Shown here: positions 16,879 through 25,667 of the stretch, piece after piece
How the letters are laid out: every line of letters starts with the position of its first letter
Numbering within the stretch: position 1 is the stretch's first letter
Made by a program: the position numbers and the translations under genes
Source: Luminiphilus sp.
GTDB taxonomy: Bacteria > Pseudomonadota > Gammaproteobacteria > Pseudomonadales > Halieaceae
Assembly (NCBI GenBank): GCA_029242325.1
Contig: JAQWUD010000020.1
Span: 1-64,000, forward strand
DNA: 64,000 nucleotides
Reading direction: 5' to 3'
The notes under the pieces: model-generated
What the model saw: the letters and a program-made list of their open reading frames with translations, nothing else
What the model was told of the DNA's origin: nothing
The model's database searches: none

Positions 16879-17313
16879 ATGAAACAGTTTCTACTAGTAG
16901 TTGCAGCCTTGTGTTTCGCTGGTTCAGCAATCGCTGATGGTCACGGCAACAAAGTATCTTTTGAACAGCGTCATGAGGGGACGCCAATGGAAGTGACTGC
17001 TGTGCATCTGACCGCGGATGGGGGAACCATCACGGCTGAAGGTCAGATGGGGACTTACGGCCGCACTTATGTTACCTACAAGCTCACTGCCAGGCCTGAT
17101 GGCAAAAGTGGTTGGGTAAACGTTGAAGGCAGAGGTGCAATGGAAGACGGCTCTTTTGCCTCTGGTGCTGGCGTTGGCATCTATTCACGTGATGGCACCA
17201 CTTTTACTATCCACTTTTTGGTGAATATGCAAGATGGCACTCAAAACCTGGATGAAGTCGTGTTCAATGCATACACTCGGGAACTGACACATGATGTATA
17301 CGTGGTTCAATAA
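16879..17313 (+). CDS. Small secreted beta-rich protein of unknown function
   Basis: 144 residues with a clear signal peptide (KQFLLVVAALCFAGSAIADG, cleavage after Ala-Asp region near residue 19). The mature part alternates short strands and turns and has no cysteines, suggesting a beta-barrel or lipocalin-like fold. It follows the two-module secreted protein by 38 bp, with AAAAGGAATT as ribosome-binding site, and is followed by a terminator at 17332. The pair is probably one operon for periplasmic proteins. No family is recognised. Confidence 0.7.
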   Translation: MKQFLLVVAALCFAGSAIADGHGNKVSFEQRHEGTPMEVTAVHLTADGGTITAEGQMGTYGRTYVTYKLTARPDGKSGWVNVEGRGAMEDGSFASGAGVGIYSRDGTTFTIHFLVNMQDGTQNLDEVVFNAYTRELTHDVYVVQ

Positions 17314-17331
17314 GCCCTAATAGCGCTGATG

Positions 17332-17360
17332 AAGCCTCAGTTTTTACTGGGGCTTTTTTT
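17332..17360 (+). terminator. Intrinsic terminator after the secreted-protein pair
   Basis: AAGCCTCAGT pairs with ACTGGGGCTT across a 4-nt T loop (one G-T pair) and is followed by a run of T. It lies 19 bp after the stop at 17313. Confidence 0.85.
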
Positions 17361-17362
17361 GT

Positions 17363-17392
17363 GGAGCCTAACTTGAGTCAAAAATAGGAGCG
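17363..17392 (+). repeat. Dispersed repeat, copy 2 (with 15918-15947)
   Basis: 27/30 identical to 15918-15947, same orientation, immediately after the terminator at 17332-17360. Confidence 0.7.
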
Positions 17393-17549
17393 TAAGGAGC
17401 CTTCAGCTGGTGGCGTTTTCCAGCAGATGTCATAGGAGTGCTGTTGGGGCCTGGCAGGTGCTCCATTCATCAATTAGGCCCCGAATCTGATACCCTCACC
17501 ATGGTGTTTCTTTGAGAACCCTCTCCCCAGTAACGTATGCGGAGCGCGA

Positions 17550-18572
17550 ATGCCACAATCTGTTTTCACAATGCTGTTAACCACAGTACTCTCGGTTACC
17601 TCAGTCACGGACGATACTTTCCTGATCAAGCAAAGCGATTTTGTAAAAAGCCGCAATCCAGATTGTGAAGCAGTCCTCTATCACTCGCCCGAAATCGAAT
17701 CGCCGGTTCTGAGGGAATATATTGAAGCGTACACTTTTGCGTGCGAGTACTTTGGTGATATCCGAACGATGGAAATCTGGCTGACCTCCAATAACGAGGG
17801 TGCTGCTGCTCAACTTAGGCAAAGATGGTGTGATCATCGGCTGCGTTTGGATTCAAGCTTTAGAGAGAGCTACTGCAGAGACTCTCAAATAGGGGTGTAT
17901 CTGAACAACTATGTGCATTGGTTCTCGGTCGATTGGCGTCCGGGTATTGATGAGCATCACCAAGTCAATCTTGCTGATCAACATAGCTTGGAGAGTGATG
18001 GAGCAGAATCAACCATGGCACACGAATTTTTCCATGCTTATCAGTACTCACACCTTGATCTAGATATTTATCAAACCTGGGAATCGAGAGACTTGAATAT
18101 GGGTAGAAGTGAGGATGCCTCAAAACCATGGCATTCGGAGGGGAGTGCGTCTTTTTTTGGGGGCTTCCTAGCTGAACGTATGGGCATTTCGGGCGCTTTG
18201 CGGAACTATCTTGCATACTACATCGACTCCAACGGCGGTAACTGCCAGGCGCTGATTGATGAAGCTTTCAGCTTATGGGATTTGGAGTTCGATACTCGTA
18301 ATAACTGTGGATATGGGTTGGGGGCATGGGCCATCACCTTCCTGATTTCTCAACACTCTATTGCCTCTTATCTTGCATTTTATGATGACCTGAACCCGTA
18401 TGGTTTTTTTGAAGCGTGGAGCAAAAATTTTGGTCAAACAGTGGACGAGTTCGACGTTAACTTTCGAGAGTGGTTTTTGACCACGAGCGATGATGTGAAA
18501 TTTGAGACCGTTAGCGCTTTAGTCGTTAGTGAGCAAAGTGAGATGCTGTCACAAGCGATGAGTCCTAGATGA
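17550..18572 (+). CDS. Predicted gluzincin-type zinc metallopeptidase
   Basis: 340 residues. HEFFH at 158-162 is an HExxH zinc motif with catalytic Glu159, and HSEGSASF (Glu197), 35 residues later, supplies the third ligand in the gluzincin manner. The N-terminus (VFTMLLTTVLSVTSV) could be a weak signal peptide, and several Cys suggest export. HExxH followed by a W-H-S-E-G helix occurs in several secreted peptidases of unknown target; I cannot name the family. It stands alone, preceded by the secreted-protein operon and its terminator. Confidence 0.7.
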   Translation: MPQSVFTMLLTTVLSVTSVTDDTFLIKQSDFVKSRNPDCEAVLYHSPEIESPVLREYIEAYTFACEYFGDIRTMEIWLTSNNEGAAAQLRQRWCDHRLRLDSSFRESYCRDSQIGVYLNNYVHWFSVDWRPGIDEHHQVNLADQHSLESDGAESTMAHEFFHAYQYSHLDLDIYQTWESRDLNMGRSEDASKPWHSEGSASFFGGFLAERMGISGALRNYLAYYIDSNGGNCQALIDEAFSLWDLEFDTRNNCGYGLGAWAITFLISQHSIASYLAFYDDLNPYGFFEAWSKNFGQTVDEFDVNFREWFLTTSDDVKFETVSALVVSEQSEMLSQAMSPR

Positions 18573-18771
18573 CGATATCACCACAACTTGGTCATTTAAG
18601 ACGATATTGCCGGCACAGTAGGCAACGCGGTCGGCAACTTTAGTTAGGCCTCCAGCCGCCAGTTGCTCAACCAGCCTGTCAGTTTAGCAGCTGCTATCGG
18701 GCAAATGTCCGGATTGTTATCTGGCAGGCGCCCTAGTAAGGCGAGGTTTCCCTTCCTCGGAAAGGATAGCA

Positions 18772-19107
18772 ATGGACAGTGACTTTTTAGTCTTCTTGGC
18801 CATTTTATTTGGCGTTTTGCCGGTGGTCTTTCTGGCTATGGCATATGGCTACCGGTGTCGTGCTTGTGGAAGTTTGAGCCATGGTTTTAAGTCGGATAAG
18901 GCGGGTGATCGCGATACCGGCAACGCCTATCTCGTGTGCAGAAAATGCGGTGACAAACAGATCATGGGCAAAGTGGAGTCCGATGGCTCTGTCGTGTGGT
19001 TTAGTGGTGGGTCAGGCAAGTTTGATGAAAGCGGAGGCTATACGGGTGACGCTGGCGGTGTATTTGGCGATGGAGGTGGCGGAGATGGCGGCGGAGGCGG
19101 AGAATAA
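18772..19107 (+). CDS. Membrane-anchored zinc-ribbon protein with glycine-rich tail
   Basis: 111 residues: one N-terminal helix (residues 4-26), then a four-Cys zinc ribbon (Cys29-x2-Cys32 and Cys56-x2-Cys59), then a low-complexity Gly/Asp tail ending in GDGGGGDGGGGGE. The layout suggests a membrane anchor with a cytoplasmic metal-binding knuckle. GGAAAGGATAGCA supplies the ribosome-binding site. No function can be assigned. The Gly-rich tail recalls TPM-type or DUF-type small membrane proteins, but this is only a resemblance. Confidence 0.6.
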   Translation: MDSDFLVFLAILFGVLPVVFLAMAYGYRCRACGSLSHGFKSDKAGDRDTGNAYLVCRKCGDKQIMGKVESDGSVVWFSGGSGKFDESGGYTGDAGGVFGDGGGGDGGGGGE

Positions 19108-19192
19108 ACCTAAGTTCATTCGTTGCAACGAGTCTGCCCACTCACCAGTCACTGGCGATGCTGCCCAGTGTTCAGTTGAGGTCTTAGGCGGG

Positions 19193-19220
19193 CGATGGAA
19201 AAGAAGGGGCATGTGGAGTA
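19193..19220 (+). repeat. Dispersed repeat, copy 2 (with 15129-15157)
   Basis: Matches 15129-15157 apart from one gap and one mismatch. The surrounding 295 bp (19108-19402) contain no supportable gene. A 40-bp stretch at 19351-19390 resembles the start of the DUF2269 fragment at 15520, in the same reading frame. Confidence 0.65.
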
Positions 19221-19402
19221 CCGTAGCACTCTGAACGTTCGAGCTTGCAGGAGATGTCACATGCTCCGCGTTTTTAACCCTAGGCTTTATCTCTAATGCC
19301 TTTGGTGTTTTTTGGTTAGTGAGGATGTCCCATAGGATCTAGAGTGGTACCCGCCAACGCCAGACTCGTAGCGTCAAAGCTCGCTAAAAAGCAGCTGTAG
19401 AG

Positions 19403-19510
19403 ATGGTTAACGCGTTTATTTTTTTTGGTTTGCTGATCGCAGCCAACGCTTATTTCTTCGTCAGGAATAGGAACAGGGTTCGCGAATCACAAGATGACAC
19501 AGAGGCATAG
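19403..19510 (+). CDS. Possible 35-residue membrane microprotein
   Basis: ATG at 19403 opens a 35-codon frame with one hydrophobic helix (NAFIFFGLLIAANAYFFV) and a charged tail rich in Arg, Asn and Asp. The composition is that of a single-pass small membrane protein. The ribosome-binding site is weak, and the next small membrane gene follows 36 bp downstream. Confidence 0.4.
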   Translation: MVNAFIFFGLLIAANAYFFVRNRNRVRESQDDTEA

Positions 19511-19546
19511 ATTTCAACAACCAGTGGAGCGAGTTTGGAGACTTTC

Positions 19547-19744
19547 ATGTTAGGTCAGTTCATTTTGATAATCCTGTTGGGCATCACGGGCATCCTAGCG
19601 TTCAACTGCTGGATCATGCGGGGGCATCTCAAGACAATTGAGGTAGAGATTAGGCTGGTTTCTGAATCCCTGCAGCTAGAGCTTCATGCCATACGTGATG
19701 TCATCGAGGAGGCTTCAGAAGGGCGGGACACCCGCAGTAACTAG
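19547..19744 (+). CDS. Small single-helix membrane protein
   Basis: 65 residues from ATG 19547, chosen because GGAG lies 6 nt upstream; an in-frame TTG at 19535 lies inside that site. Residues 2-24 are a transmembrane helix and residues 25-56 a charged amphipathic helix (GHLKTIEVEIRLVSESLQLE) with coiled-coil character. No family is recognised. Confidence 0.5.
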   Translation: MLGQFILIILLGITGILAFNCWIMRGHLKTIEVEIRLVSESLQLELHAIRDVIEEASEGRDTRSN

Positions 19745-20112
19745 CACCATCGGCTACGAAGCCGCTGTGGGCCCCCAGGCACGTGCACACTCACTACGGT
19801 TCAAGCCAAATCACTGCTGGCCGCTAGACAACCCCGCCCCCAGAGCGCGGTGTGTAAGCGTATACGCAAACTAATGCATTATTAGATTCATATAATCCAG
19901 CAGTAATTCAACAGTTTTACACCTAAATGAGTTACTGGGTCTTCCTGTGCTCAAATCAACACAAAAGCCGGATTTTGGATCATTCAACGCACTATTCATG
20001 CGTTTTTATCATATGTTGCGACGCCCATCTCAGGCACCATTGCTACGATCCGTTTCGCATTGAGTGGGGTTGATCCGGAGCACTTCTTGCAACTTAAAAG
20101 GAAAATTATCAC
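19745..20112. other. Intergenic, AT-rich promoter region
   Basis: About 370 bp without a supportable gene. The part from 19870 to 20010 is AT-rich compared with its surroundings and probably carries the promoter of the metalloprotease gene at 20113. The site AAAAGGAAAA precedes its ATG. Confidence 0.5.
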
Positions 20113-22677
20113 ATGATTTATCTACTGCGCTCGCTCTGGCTGGTTCTTGCGTTGTTCGTTCCATTCGCATTGGCTGAGGGAGAGGCAGAAGCCTCAGGTG
20201 CCTCCTCAGAGGAGGAACCGCCCCCGACGATCGCCGAGCTGATTGAGGGTGATGAGCGGTTTGGGGGGTTGTTCGATTTTTACCGAGACACGAAAACCGG
20301 AGAAACATTGCTGTTACTCAAGCCGGAGCAGCTCGGTAAAGAATTCATTTACTTCGTGCACATTGCCAATGGCGTTGTGGATGCGGGCAGTTTTCGCGGT
20401 GCGTACGGACCATCCTTTATTTTCACCATCGAGCGCCGCTTTGATAAGGTGGCAATCGTCCGTGAAAACACAGCGTTTTATTTCAATCCAGAGAATGCTA
20501 TCTCGCGTGCATCAGAGGCGAATATTGCTCGCGCGGTATTGGCGGTTCAGCCTATCGAAGCCGAGGATGAGGAGACCGGGGAGCTACTGATCAGCACCGA
20601 CAGCCTGTTTTTGACGGAATCCCTTGTGAAGCTGTCACCGACACCTGATCCCGACGCAGATCCCAAAACCCAGTTTACCGTGGGCGAGCTCGATGAGGAC
20701 AAAAGCCAAATCCTCGCGCTGAGAAGCTACCCCAAGAATTCAGACATAGAAGTGGAGTATGTGTTTCATAACCCCACACCGATAGTTCCAGGGTCGGATG
20801 CGGTAACCGATGCGCGCAACATTTCTGTGCGAGCCATGCACAGCTTGATAGAAGTGCCCGATAACGATTATCTGCCGCGATTCGCTGATGCGAGGCTGGG
20901 CTCTTTTAATCAGCAGATCACCGACCTCACGTCCACGGAGGCGGCGCCGTATCGGGATGTCATTAACCGCTGGAATTTGGTCAAGAAGAACCCTGATGCG
21001 GCGATTTCAGACCCAGTAGAACCCATCACTTGGTGGATTGAGAATACAACCCCGATCGAGTGGCGCCCGCTCATTGAGTCCGCGGCGCTTGAATGGAACA
21101 GCGCTTTCGAGAAGGCGGGCTTTAGCAACGCGGTTGCGGTGAAAATGCAGCCCGACAATGCGGACTGGGATGCGGGCGACCTCCGATATAACGTATTGCG
21201 ATGGACGTCGTCCCCCAATCCCCCCTTTGGTGGTTATGGCCCGAGTTTTGCCAACCCGCGCACGGGTCAGCTGTTGGGTGCAGATGTCATGCTCGAATAT
21301 TCCTTTTTGAATCGCTCCACGCTGGCGCGCGAGCTGATTCAGGGTAAGCCCACTGCTGAGACCGCATTGCTGTGGCCGTCCGAGCATCTCTGCGGTGTGA
21401 GCCAGGTGCTGGGAATGGGGGCCGCTTTTGCGGAGATGGCAGCCGATCTGTCGGGAATGACCTCTGCGATCGATGATCAGGTCAAGCGGGATCGGATGTA
21501 TTACCTGATCTTGCATGAAATTGGCCACACCTTGGGCATGAACCACAACATGAAGGCGACTCAATTGCTGGGTCGCGAGCAAATACAGGACAAGGCAGTG
21601 CTTGAGACTGGCGTGTTGGCGGGTTCAGTTATGGACTATCCGGCCGTTAACTATGCGCCTACAGAAGCGGAGCAGACACTTTTCTATACCATTACGCCCG
21701 GGCCCTACGATGATTGGTACATCGAGTATGCGTACTCCGTAGGGCTGGATGATGCGGACGCCGAATATAACCGCCTGCAAGCGATTGCCGCGCGGTCCTC
21801 GGAGCCGGAATTGGCGTTCGGGAATGATGCTGACGATATGCGTAGTCCCGGCAGTGGGATGGATCCTCGCGTCAATATCTATGACCTCAGTTCGGACTCT
21901 ATCGGCTACGCCACTGAGCAAATGGCATTGATGCAGACCACGCTTAATAAGATGGCTGATTGGTCGCCTGACGAAGGAGAGTCTTTCCAGCAAGCGCTCA
22001 ATGGCGTCGCACTGATTACACGATTATGGGGTATCAGTGCGGGTGTGATCTCAAGATGGATTGGCGGTGTTTATGTCGACCGAGCCGTTGCGGGTCAGAC
22101 GGAGCAGAACGAGCCGCTGAAGCCGGTAGAGCGCGAGCAGCAAAAACGCGCGATGGGCGCCCTCGCCACCCATCTGTTTGCGCCAGACGCTTTTGACGTA
22201 GACGGTGCATTGTGGCGATTGACCGCGCCTGAGCGACGAGGCTTTCAGCACTATGGAGATACCGAAGACCCTAAGGTCCATCAGGCGGTACTGACGGGTC
22301 AGAAGCGCGTGCTGGATCATCTGTTGCACCCGGTGGTGCTGAGCCGCTTGGTAGACACTGAGCTGTACGGCAACGAATATCCGATTGGCGAGATGATGTC
22401 TGATCTGACTGCCGCAATTTTTGCTGCTGATCTCAAAGACGAGGTCAATGGTTTTCGGCGCAATCTACAAGTCGAGTATGTAGTGCGCCTGGGTGCGATT
22501 ATGAAGGCACCTGATCAGGCGGGGTATGGGAGTTCAGCCCAGGCGTTGGCACTGTATGAATTGATGGAGCTTGAGAAGGCGCTTAAAAAGCGCCGGTCGG
22601 GCAGTGCTATAACCACCGCCCACACCCAGTATCTGCTGATGAAGATCGCGCGGACGCTCAACCCGGCTGCGGTCTAG
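20113..22677 (+). CDS. Large exported metzincin metalloprotease (DUF5117/DUF4953 type)
   Basis: 854 residues with a signal peptide ending near AEGEAEA. HEIGHTLGMNHN at 468-479 is the extended metzincin motif HExxHxxGxxHN, followed by a downstream Met (SVMDYP, about residue 499) suited to the Met-turn. Length and layout match the bacterial zinc-dependent metalloproteases built from DUF5118, DUF5117 and DUF4953. These are periplasmic or surface enzymes common in marine Gammaproteobacteria and Bacteroidetes, with targets mostly unknown. It is monocistronic and marks the return from the accessory zone to a denser gene order. Confidence 0.85.
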   Translation: MIYLLRSLWLVLALFVPFALAEGEAEASGASSEEEPPPTIAELIEGDERFGGLFDFYRDTKTGETLLLLKPEQLGKEFIYFVHIANGVVDAGSFRGAYGPSFIFTIERRFDKVAIVRENTAFYFNPENAISRASEANIARAVLAVQPIEAEDEETGELLISTDSLFLTESLVKLSPTPDPDADPKTQFTVGELDEDKSQILALRSYPKNSDIEVEYVFHNPTPIVPGSDAVTDARNISVRAMHSLIEVPDNDYLPRFADARLGSFNQQITDLTSTEAAPYRDVINRWNLVKKNPDAAISDPVEPITWWIENTTPIEWRPLIESAALEWNSAFEKAGFSNAVAVKMQPDNADWDAGDLRYNVLRWTSSPNPPFGGYGPSFANPRTGQLLGADVMLEYSFLNRSTLARELIQGKPTAETALLWPSEHLCGVSQVLGMGAAFAEMAADLSGMTSAIDDQVKRDRMYYLILHEIGHTLGMNHNMKATQLLGREQIQDKAVLETGVLAGSVMDYPAVNYAPTEAEQTLFYTITPGPYDDWYIEYAYSVGLDDADAEYNRLQAIAARSSEPELAFGNDADDMRSPGSGMDPRVNIYDLSSDSIGYATEQMALMQTTLNKMADWSPDEGESFQQALNGVALITRLWGISAGVISRWIGGVYVDRAVAGQTEQNEPLKPVEREQQKRAMGALATHLFAPDAFDVDGALWRLTAPERRGFQHYGDTEDPKVHQAVLTGQKRVLDHLLHPVVLSRLVDTELYGNEYPIGEMMSDLTAAIFAADLKDEVNGFRRNLQVEYVVRLGAIMKAPDQAGYGSSAQALALYELMELEKALKKRRSGSAITTAHTQYLLMKIARTLNPAAV

Positions 22678-22849
22678 CCGGGTTAATGCGCGCGGTTGAG
22701 GTCACACTCGCACCGCTTGGAGACGCTAGAGAAGATAAGGCTATAAGCGCCATGTGCTTCGGCCTAGGCGCGCAAGTGTCTCTGGGTGAGCCGCATACTG
22801 TGGGACTGCGTGCGGTGCCCATTGTCACTACGTTCCGGCTCCCCGAGCT

Positions 22850-23461
22850 TTAAGCGTCTTGGCAGGACACGGCTTCTTCTGGGTGTCTGATCAGCGTCAG
22901 CACAATCTCGCCAACACCGAAGCCAAACTTTCGCATTTTGGACTCGTTGATGACAACGTTGTCGCTGACACGGTACATCCGATCATCGATTTGTACATCC
23001 AGCGGCCCATCTTCAAGGTCGATTCGAAGCGTGTAGTCGAGAAACATTGCATTGCCAGACCACCTTGCAGTGCCATCGCCCACTACATCCCCCGCTGTGC
23101 CGATGTAGCGCTGATCGCCATTTGGGGTCAGTGTCCATAGCCGAGTTTGTTGTTCCCCATCGTCAAACATAAAGTTTTCGTCCAGGGTACCCACGCCATC
23201 ATTCCAGCAGGCGACGATGCCGGCATTAAAGTGTCTAATTGCTTTGCCGGAATAATCCTTGATGACGCCATGGGCGGTCAGTTTGCCGTCAAAAAACGCC
23301 TCCGGTTCAAAGGCTGGAGAGCCCCCCTGATAGTCCATCACTGAAGGAGTGCTGCATCCGGTGAGGGCGATGATACCAAGTGCTAGCAGCCATTGAAGTC
23401 CTGCCCGGTCGGCGGAGTGATTTGACGAGGGTGCTGCGTGGGGTCGAATCGAGTGGCGCAT
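22850..23461 (-). CDS. DUF3833 family lipoprotein
   Basis: 203 residues. A hydrophobic signal (about residues 22-35) ends in the lipobox LTGC with Cys36, although the stretch before it is unusually long, so an internal start is possible. The mature part carries the DUF3833 pattern: FFDGKLTAHGVIKDYSGK, then LDENFMFDDGE, then YIGTAGDVVGDGTARWSGNA, then DDRMYRVSDNVVINESKM. The function of the family is not established. The gene stands alone. Confidence 0.8.
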   Translation of the reverse strand: MRHSIRPHAAPSSNHSADRAGLQWLLALGIIALTGCSTPSVMDYQGGSPAFEPEAFFDGKLTAHGVIKDYSGKAIRHFNAGIVACWNDGVGTLDENFMFDDGEQQTRLWTLTPNGDQRYIGTAGDVVGDGTARWSGNAMFLDYTLRIDLEDGPLDVQIDDRMYRVSDNVVINESKMRKFGFGVGEIVLTLIRHPEEAVSCQDA

Positions 23462-23699
23462 GGCTTCAAGCCTCTGGAGGTAGTCCTGAGCGATACGAAC
23501 AGGACGGATTACCGGATTCCCGCGGGTCTGATCGCCTTTGCTGCGATTATATTAGCGGCGGTTGAGGCAGCGAAGATCAGGTTACGAAGCACTGTGAGGG
23601 AACCGATTCTCAGCGAGGGCCTTGCTCAGTGGGACAAAAATCCGTGTACCGATCTTTATTATCAATAGAATGTCCAACATTCCTTAAAGGAAAACCGGC

Positions 23700-23954
23700 T
23701 TGCCGCGTCTGAAAACACTATTCGTTGAAGGTTTGCGCTGTGTTGCGGGCTTTTTTGTATTGTTAATGATCGACCTCTTTGCAGAGTTCTATATCTTTGA
23801 GTGGCTCCAGTGGAATGGCACCAACAAGAACGACTGGTTCTTTATGCTCTGGTGGTTGGTCGTGCTGGCTTGGATTATTTCCTGTGGCGTTCGCCTACCG
23901 CGATTGTTGGCTGCAACAGGCCACTCCCCGGAGGGGGAGCGGCCATCATCATAA
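23700..23954 (+). CDS. Small membrane protein
   Basis: 84 residues from a TTG start (AAAGGAAAA upstream), with two hydrophobic helices (about residues 14-36 and 45-66) rich in Trp and Phe. It ends convergent with the HlyD-type gene at 23994. Family unknown; the start codon choice is uncertain. Confidence 0.45.
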   Translation: MPRLKTLFVEGLRCVAGFFVLLMIDLFAEFYIFEWLQWNGTNKNDWFFMLWWLVVLAWIISCGVRLPRLLAATGHSPEGERPSS

Positions 23955-23993
23955 GTCGGAAAGACCTTTCAGTCGCGCGGTCTGACAAGATCT

Positions 23994-25235
23994 TTAGTGG
24001 CCGCCGAACACCAGCATCTGAACCGGCATGAGCAGCGTCTGCATGCGCAGGATGATTGCATGGATGATCCCGACCGCATCGACCATGTGCAAGAAAAGCG
24101 TCTCGCCGAGTCCAAGATTGCCCTGCTCCAGTAGCTCATGGTTGCTGGTATACGCATTGGCGATGCATTTGCTTCCCGGCATGACATCAGTCAGGCCGCC
24201 TTCATAAAGCGGCTCCATCACCACTGTGAGAGTCCCTGGCCGAGCGCGCTGCTGCGCGTCGATCAGCACATCTGAGGGCTTCAATTGCCCTGCCGCCACT
24301 ACGGGTTGCACTCGGGTGACGATCATGGGAATCACGGCAAACGGTTTCGACAGGCATACGACTTCGGTAATGGTCCCCGGCTTGATCACCTGCGCGGATA
24401 ATTGGTTAAAGCCAGCCGCAATCTGGAACCGTCCGGACTCCGGGCCGTCTGAGGGGATCAGCACGCCCGCGGGCCGCAGTATGGGATTCACATAGTCGCC
24501 GCGCTGCAGATAAAATTGGGCCACCTGACCATCCACACCTGCATAGATGATGGTCTTGTCGAGGGCAACCTGTGCTTGCTCTAACTGTCGTTGGGCGCTT
24601 TGTCGCTGCGCGGGCAATACGTCAGTGATCTGCGTATTGACCGCGGCGATATTGGCTTTTGCTGCTCGCACCCCTCCCTCACGCTGCGTTACCGTGTTCT
24701 CCAGGCGCTCCAGTTCGATCTTGCTGATCAATTGTTGACCACGCGATGAGAGTTCTTGCTTCTTTGACAGCTCATTTTGAGCCTGCGCCAAGGCGCTATC
24801 TGCTTGTATGAGCGTCGCTTTCGCGCCGTCCAGTTGCACCTCTGCCTGCGCAAACGCCGAGGCAATCTGATCGAGCTGGCTTTCGGCGACATTGACTCCG
24901 GCCACCTGCGCACTATCTAGCAAGCTGAAGAGCGGGTCACCGGCTTCGACGGCATCGCCATTGCTTACAAAAATCTCTTCAACGCGGCCACCGCCCTCAG
25001 GTAAGAGTGGAATGGTCCGGAAATAGGGGCCTGCATTAGTTGTGGACGGATGGTGATAAAACACCACCGTGATAAAGCTGACCGTGAGAACAAGGCAGGC
25101 GGTAATGCCCCAGCGAAGCTCGTACCACATGGTGAAAAATGTAATTTGATTGCCCCAGCGTTTACCTTGCACGTGGCGACGAAAAAGGTAGTCCGGCAGG
25201 ACCGTAATCAGTGAGCAGAGAATCAGTTCCAACAT
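23994..25235 (-). CDS. HlyD/EmrA-type inner-membrane fusion protein
   Basis: 413 residues. Two N-terminal hydrophobic segments (residues 2-14 and 42-62) are followed by a lipoyl-like half (EGGGRVEEIFVSNGDAVEAG), a long coiled-coil hairpin (about residues 112-225, rich in Ala, Gln and Glu), the second lipoyl half (IIYAGVDGQVAQFYLQRGD) and a beta-barrel region. It is a periplasmic adaptor of HlyD/EmrA/YibH type that would link an inner-membrane transporter to an outer-membrane channel, but no transporter or channel gene is adjacent. The small membrane protein gene at 25238 ends 2 bp upstream, as in the E. coli yiaW-yiaV arrangement. Confidence 0.8.
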   Translation of the reverse strand: MLELILCSLITVLPDYLFRRHVQGKRWGNQITFFTMWYELRWGITACLVLTVSFITVVFYHHPSTTNAGPYFRTIPLLPEGGGRVEEIFVSNGDAVEAGDPLFSLLDSAQVAGVNVAESQLDQIASAFAQAEVQLDGAKATLIQADSALAQAQNELSKKQELSSRGQQLISKIELERLENTVTQREGGVRAAKANIAAVNTQITDVLPAQRQSAQRQLEQAQVALDKTIIYAGVDGQVAQFYLQRGDYVNPILRPAGVLIPSDGPESGRFQIAAGFNQLSAQVIKPGTITEVVCLSKPFAVIPMIVTRVQPVVAAGQLKPSDVLIDAQQRARPGTLTVVMEPLYEGGLTDVMPGSKCIANAYTSNHELLEQGNLGLGETLFLHMVDAVGIIHAIILRMQTLLMPVQMLVFGGH

Positions 25236-25237
25236 GG

Positions 25238-25630
25238 CTATCGGGTCTCCTCAATGCTTTGCTGTTCATTGCGAGTGACGGCAGTGCCCTCTGGGGTTAG
25301 CCTTTTCAGAGACTCTGAAATACTGTTAATGGGTGTCAGGAAGTCGGGCAGCTTGAGAAGCGCCATGATGAGTGCAGCCACCCAGAATACGTTGTTATGT
25401 GTGAACAGGGCCAAGAGTGCCAGAACCATAATCAGTTGCGATTGGGTGTTACTGTGCTTATGCGCTAACTGCTCGGGTATGGCGTGGAGCTTGAGGTATA
25501 CCACCCCGACTCCTAAAACAGCGACTACAACAGTGAAGGCGATGGCGGTGAAAAGCGGGTCACTGCCGTCAGCCCCCCCAATGAAAGGCGGCAGTGTCTG
25601 TGGGGCGAGAGGATGGGTTGCTGCAGACAT
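25238..25630 (-). CDS. Small membrane protein partner of the HlyD-type gene
   Basis: 130 residues from ATG at 25630; GAGGTG lies 6 nt upstream, so the GTG at 25639 is part of the ribosome-binding site rather than the start. Three hydrophobic stretches (about residues 27-48, 63-78 and 80-93). The gap to the HlyD-type gene is only 2 bp. Small membrane proteins paired with HlyD-type adaptors are known (YiaW and others), but this one is not recognisably of that family. Confidence 0.65.
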   Translation of the reverse strand: MSAATHPLAPQTLPPFIGGADGSDPLFTAIAFTVVVAVLGVGVVYLKLHAIPEQLAHKHSNTQSQLIMVLALLALFTHNNVFWVAALIMALLKLPDFLTPINSISESLKRLTPEGTAVTRNEQQSIEETR

Positions 25631-25667
25631 AATATTCACCTCGGAGGGGAATCAGATCCCGTTAATG

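Noticed and set aside
13721..19744. Integron cassette array (small unrelated genes with repeats)
   Set aside because: No attC-like GTTRRRY/RYYYAAC pairs flank the genes, the repeats are too few, gene orientation is mixed, and no integron integrase is present.
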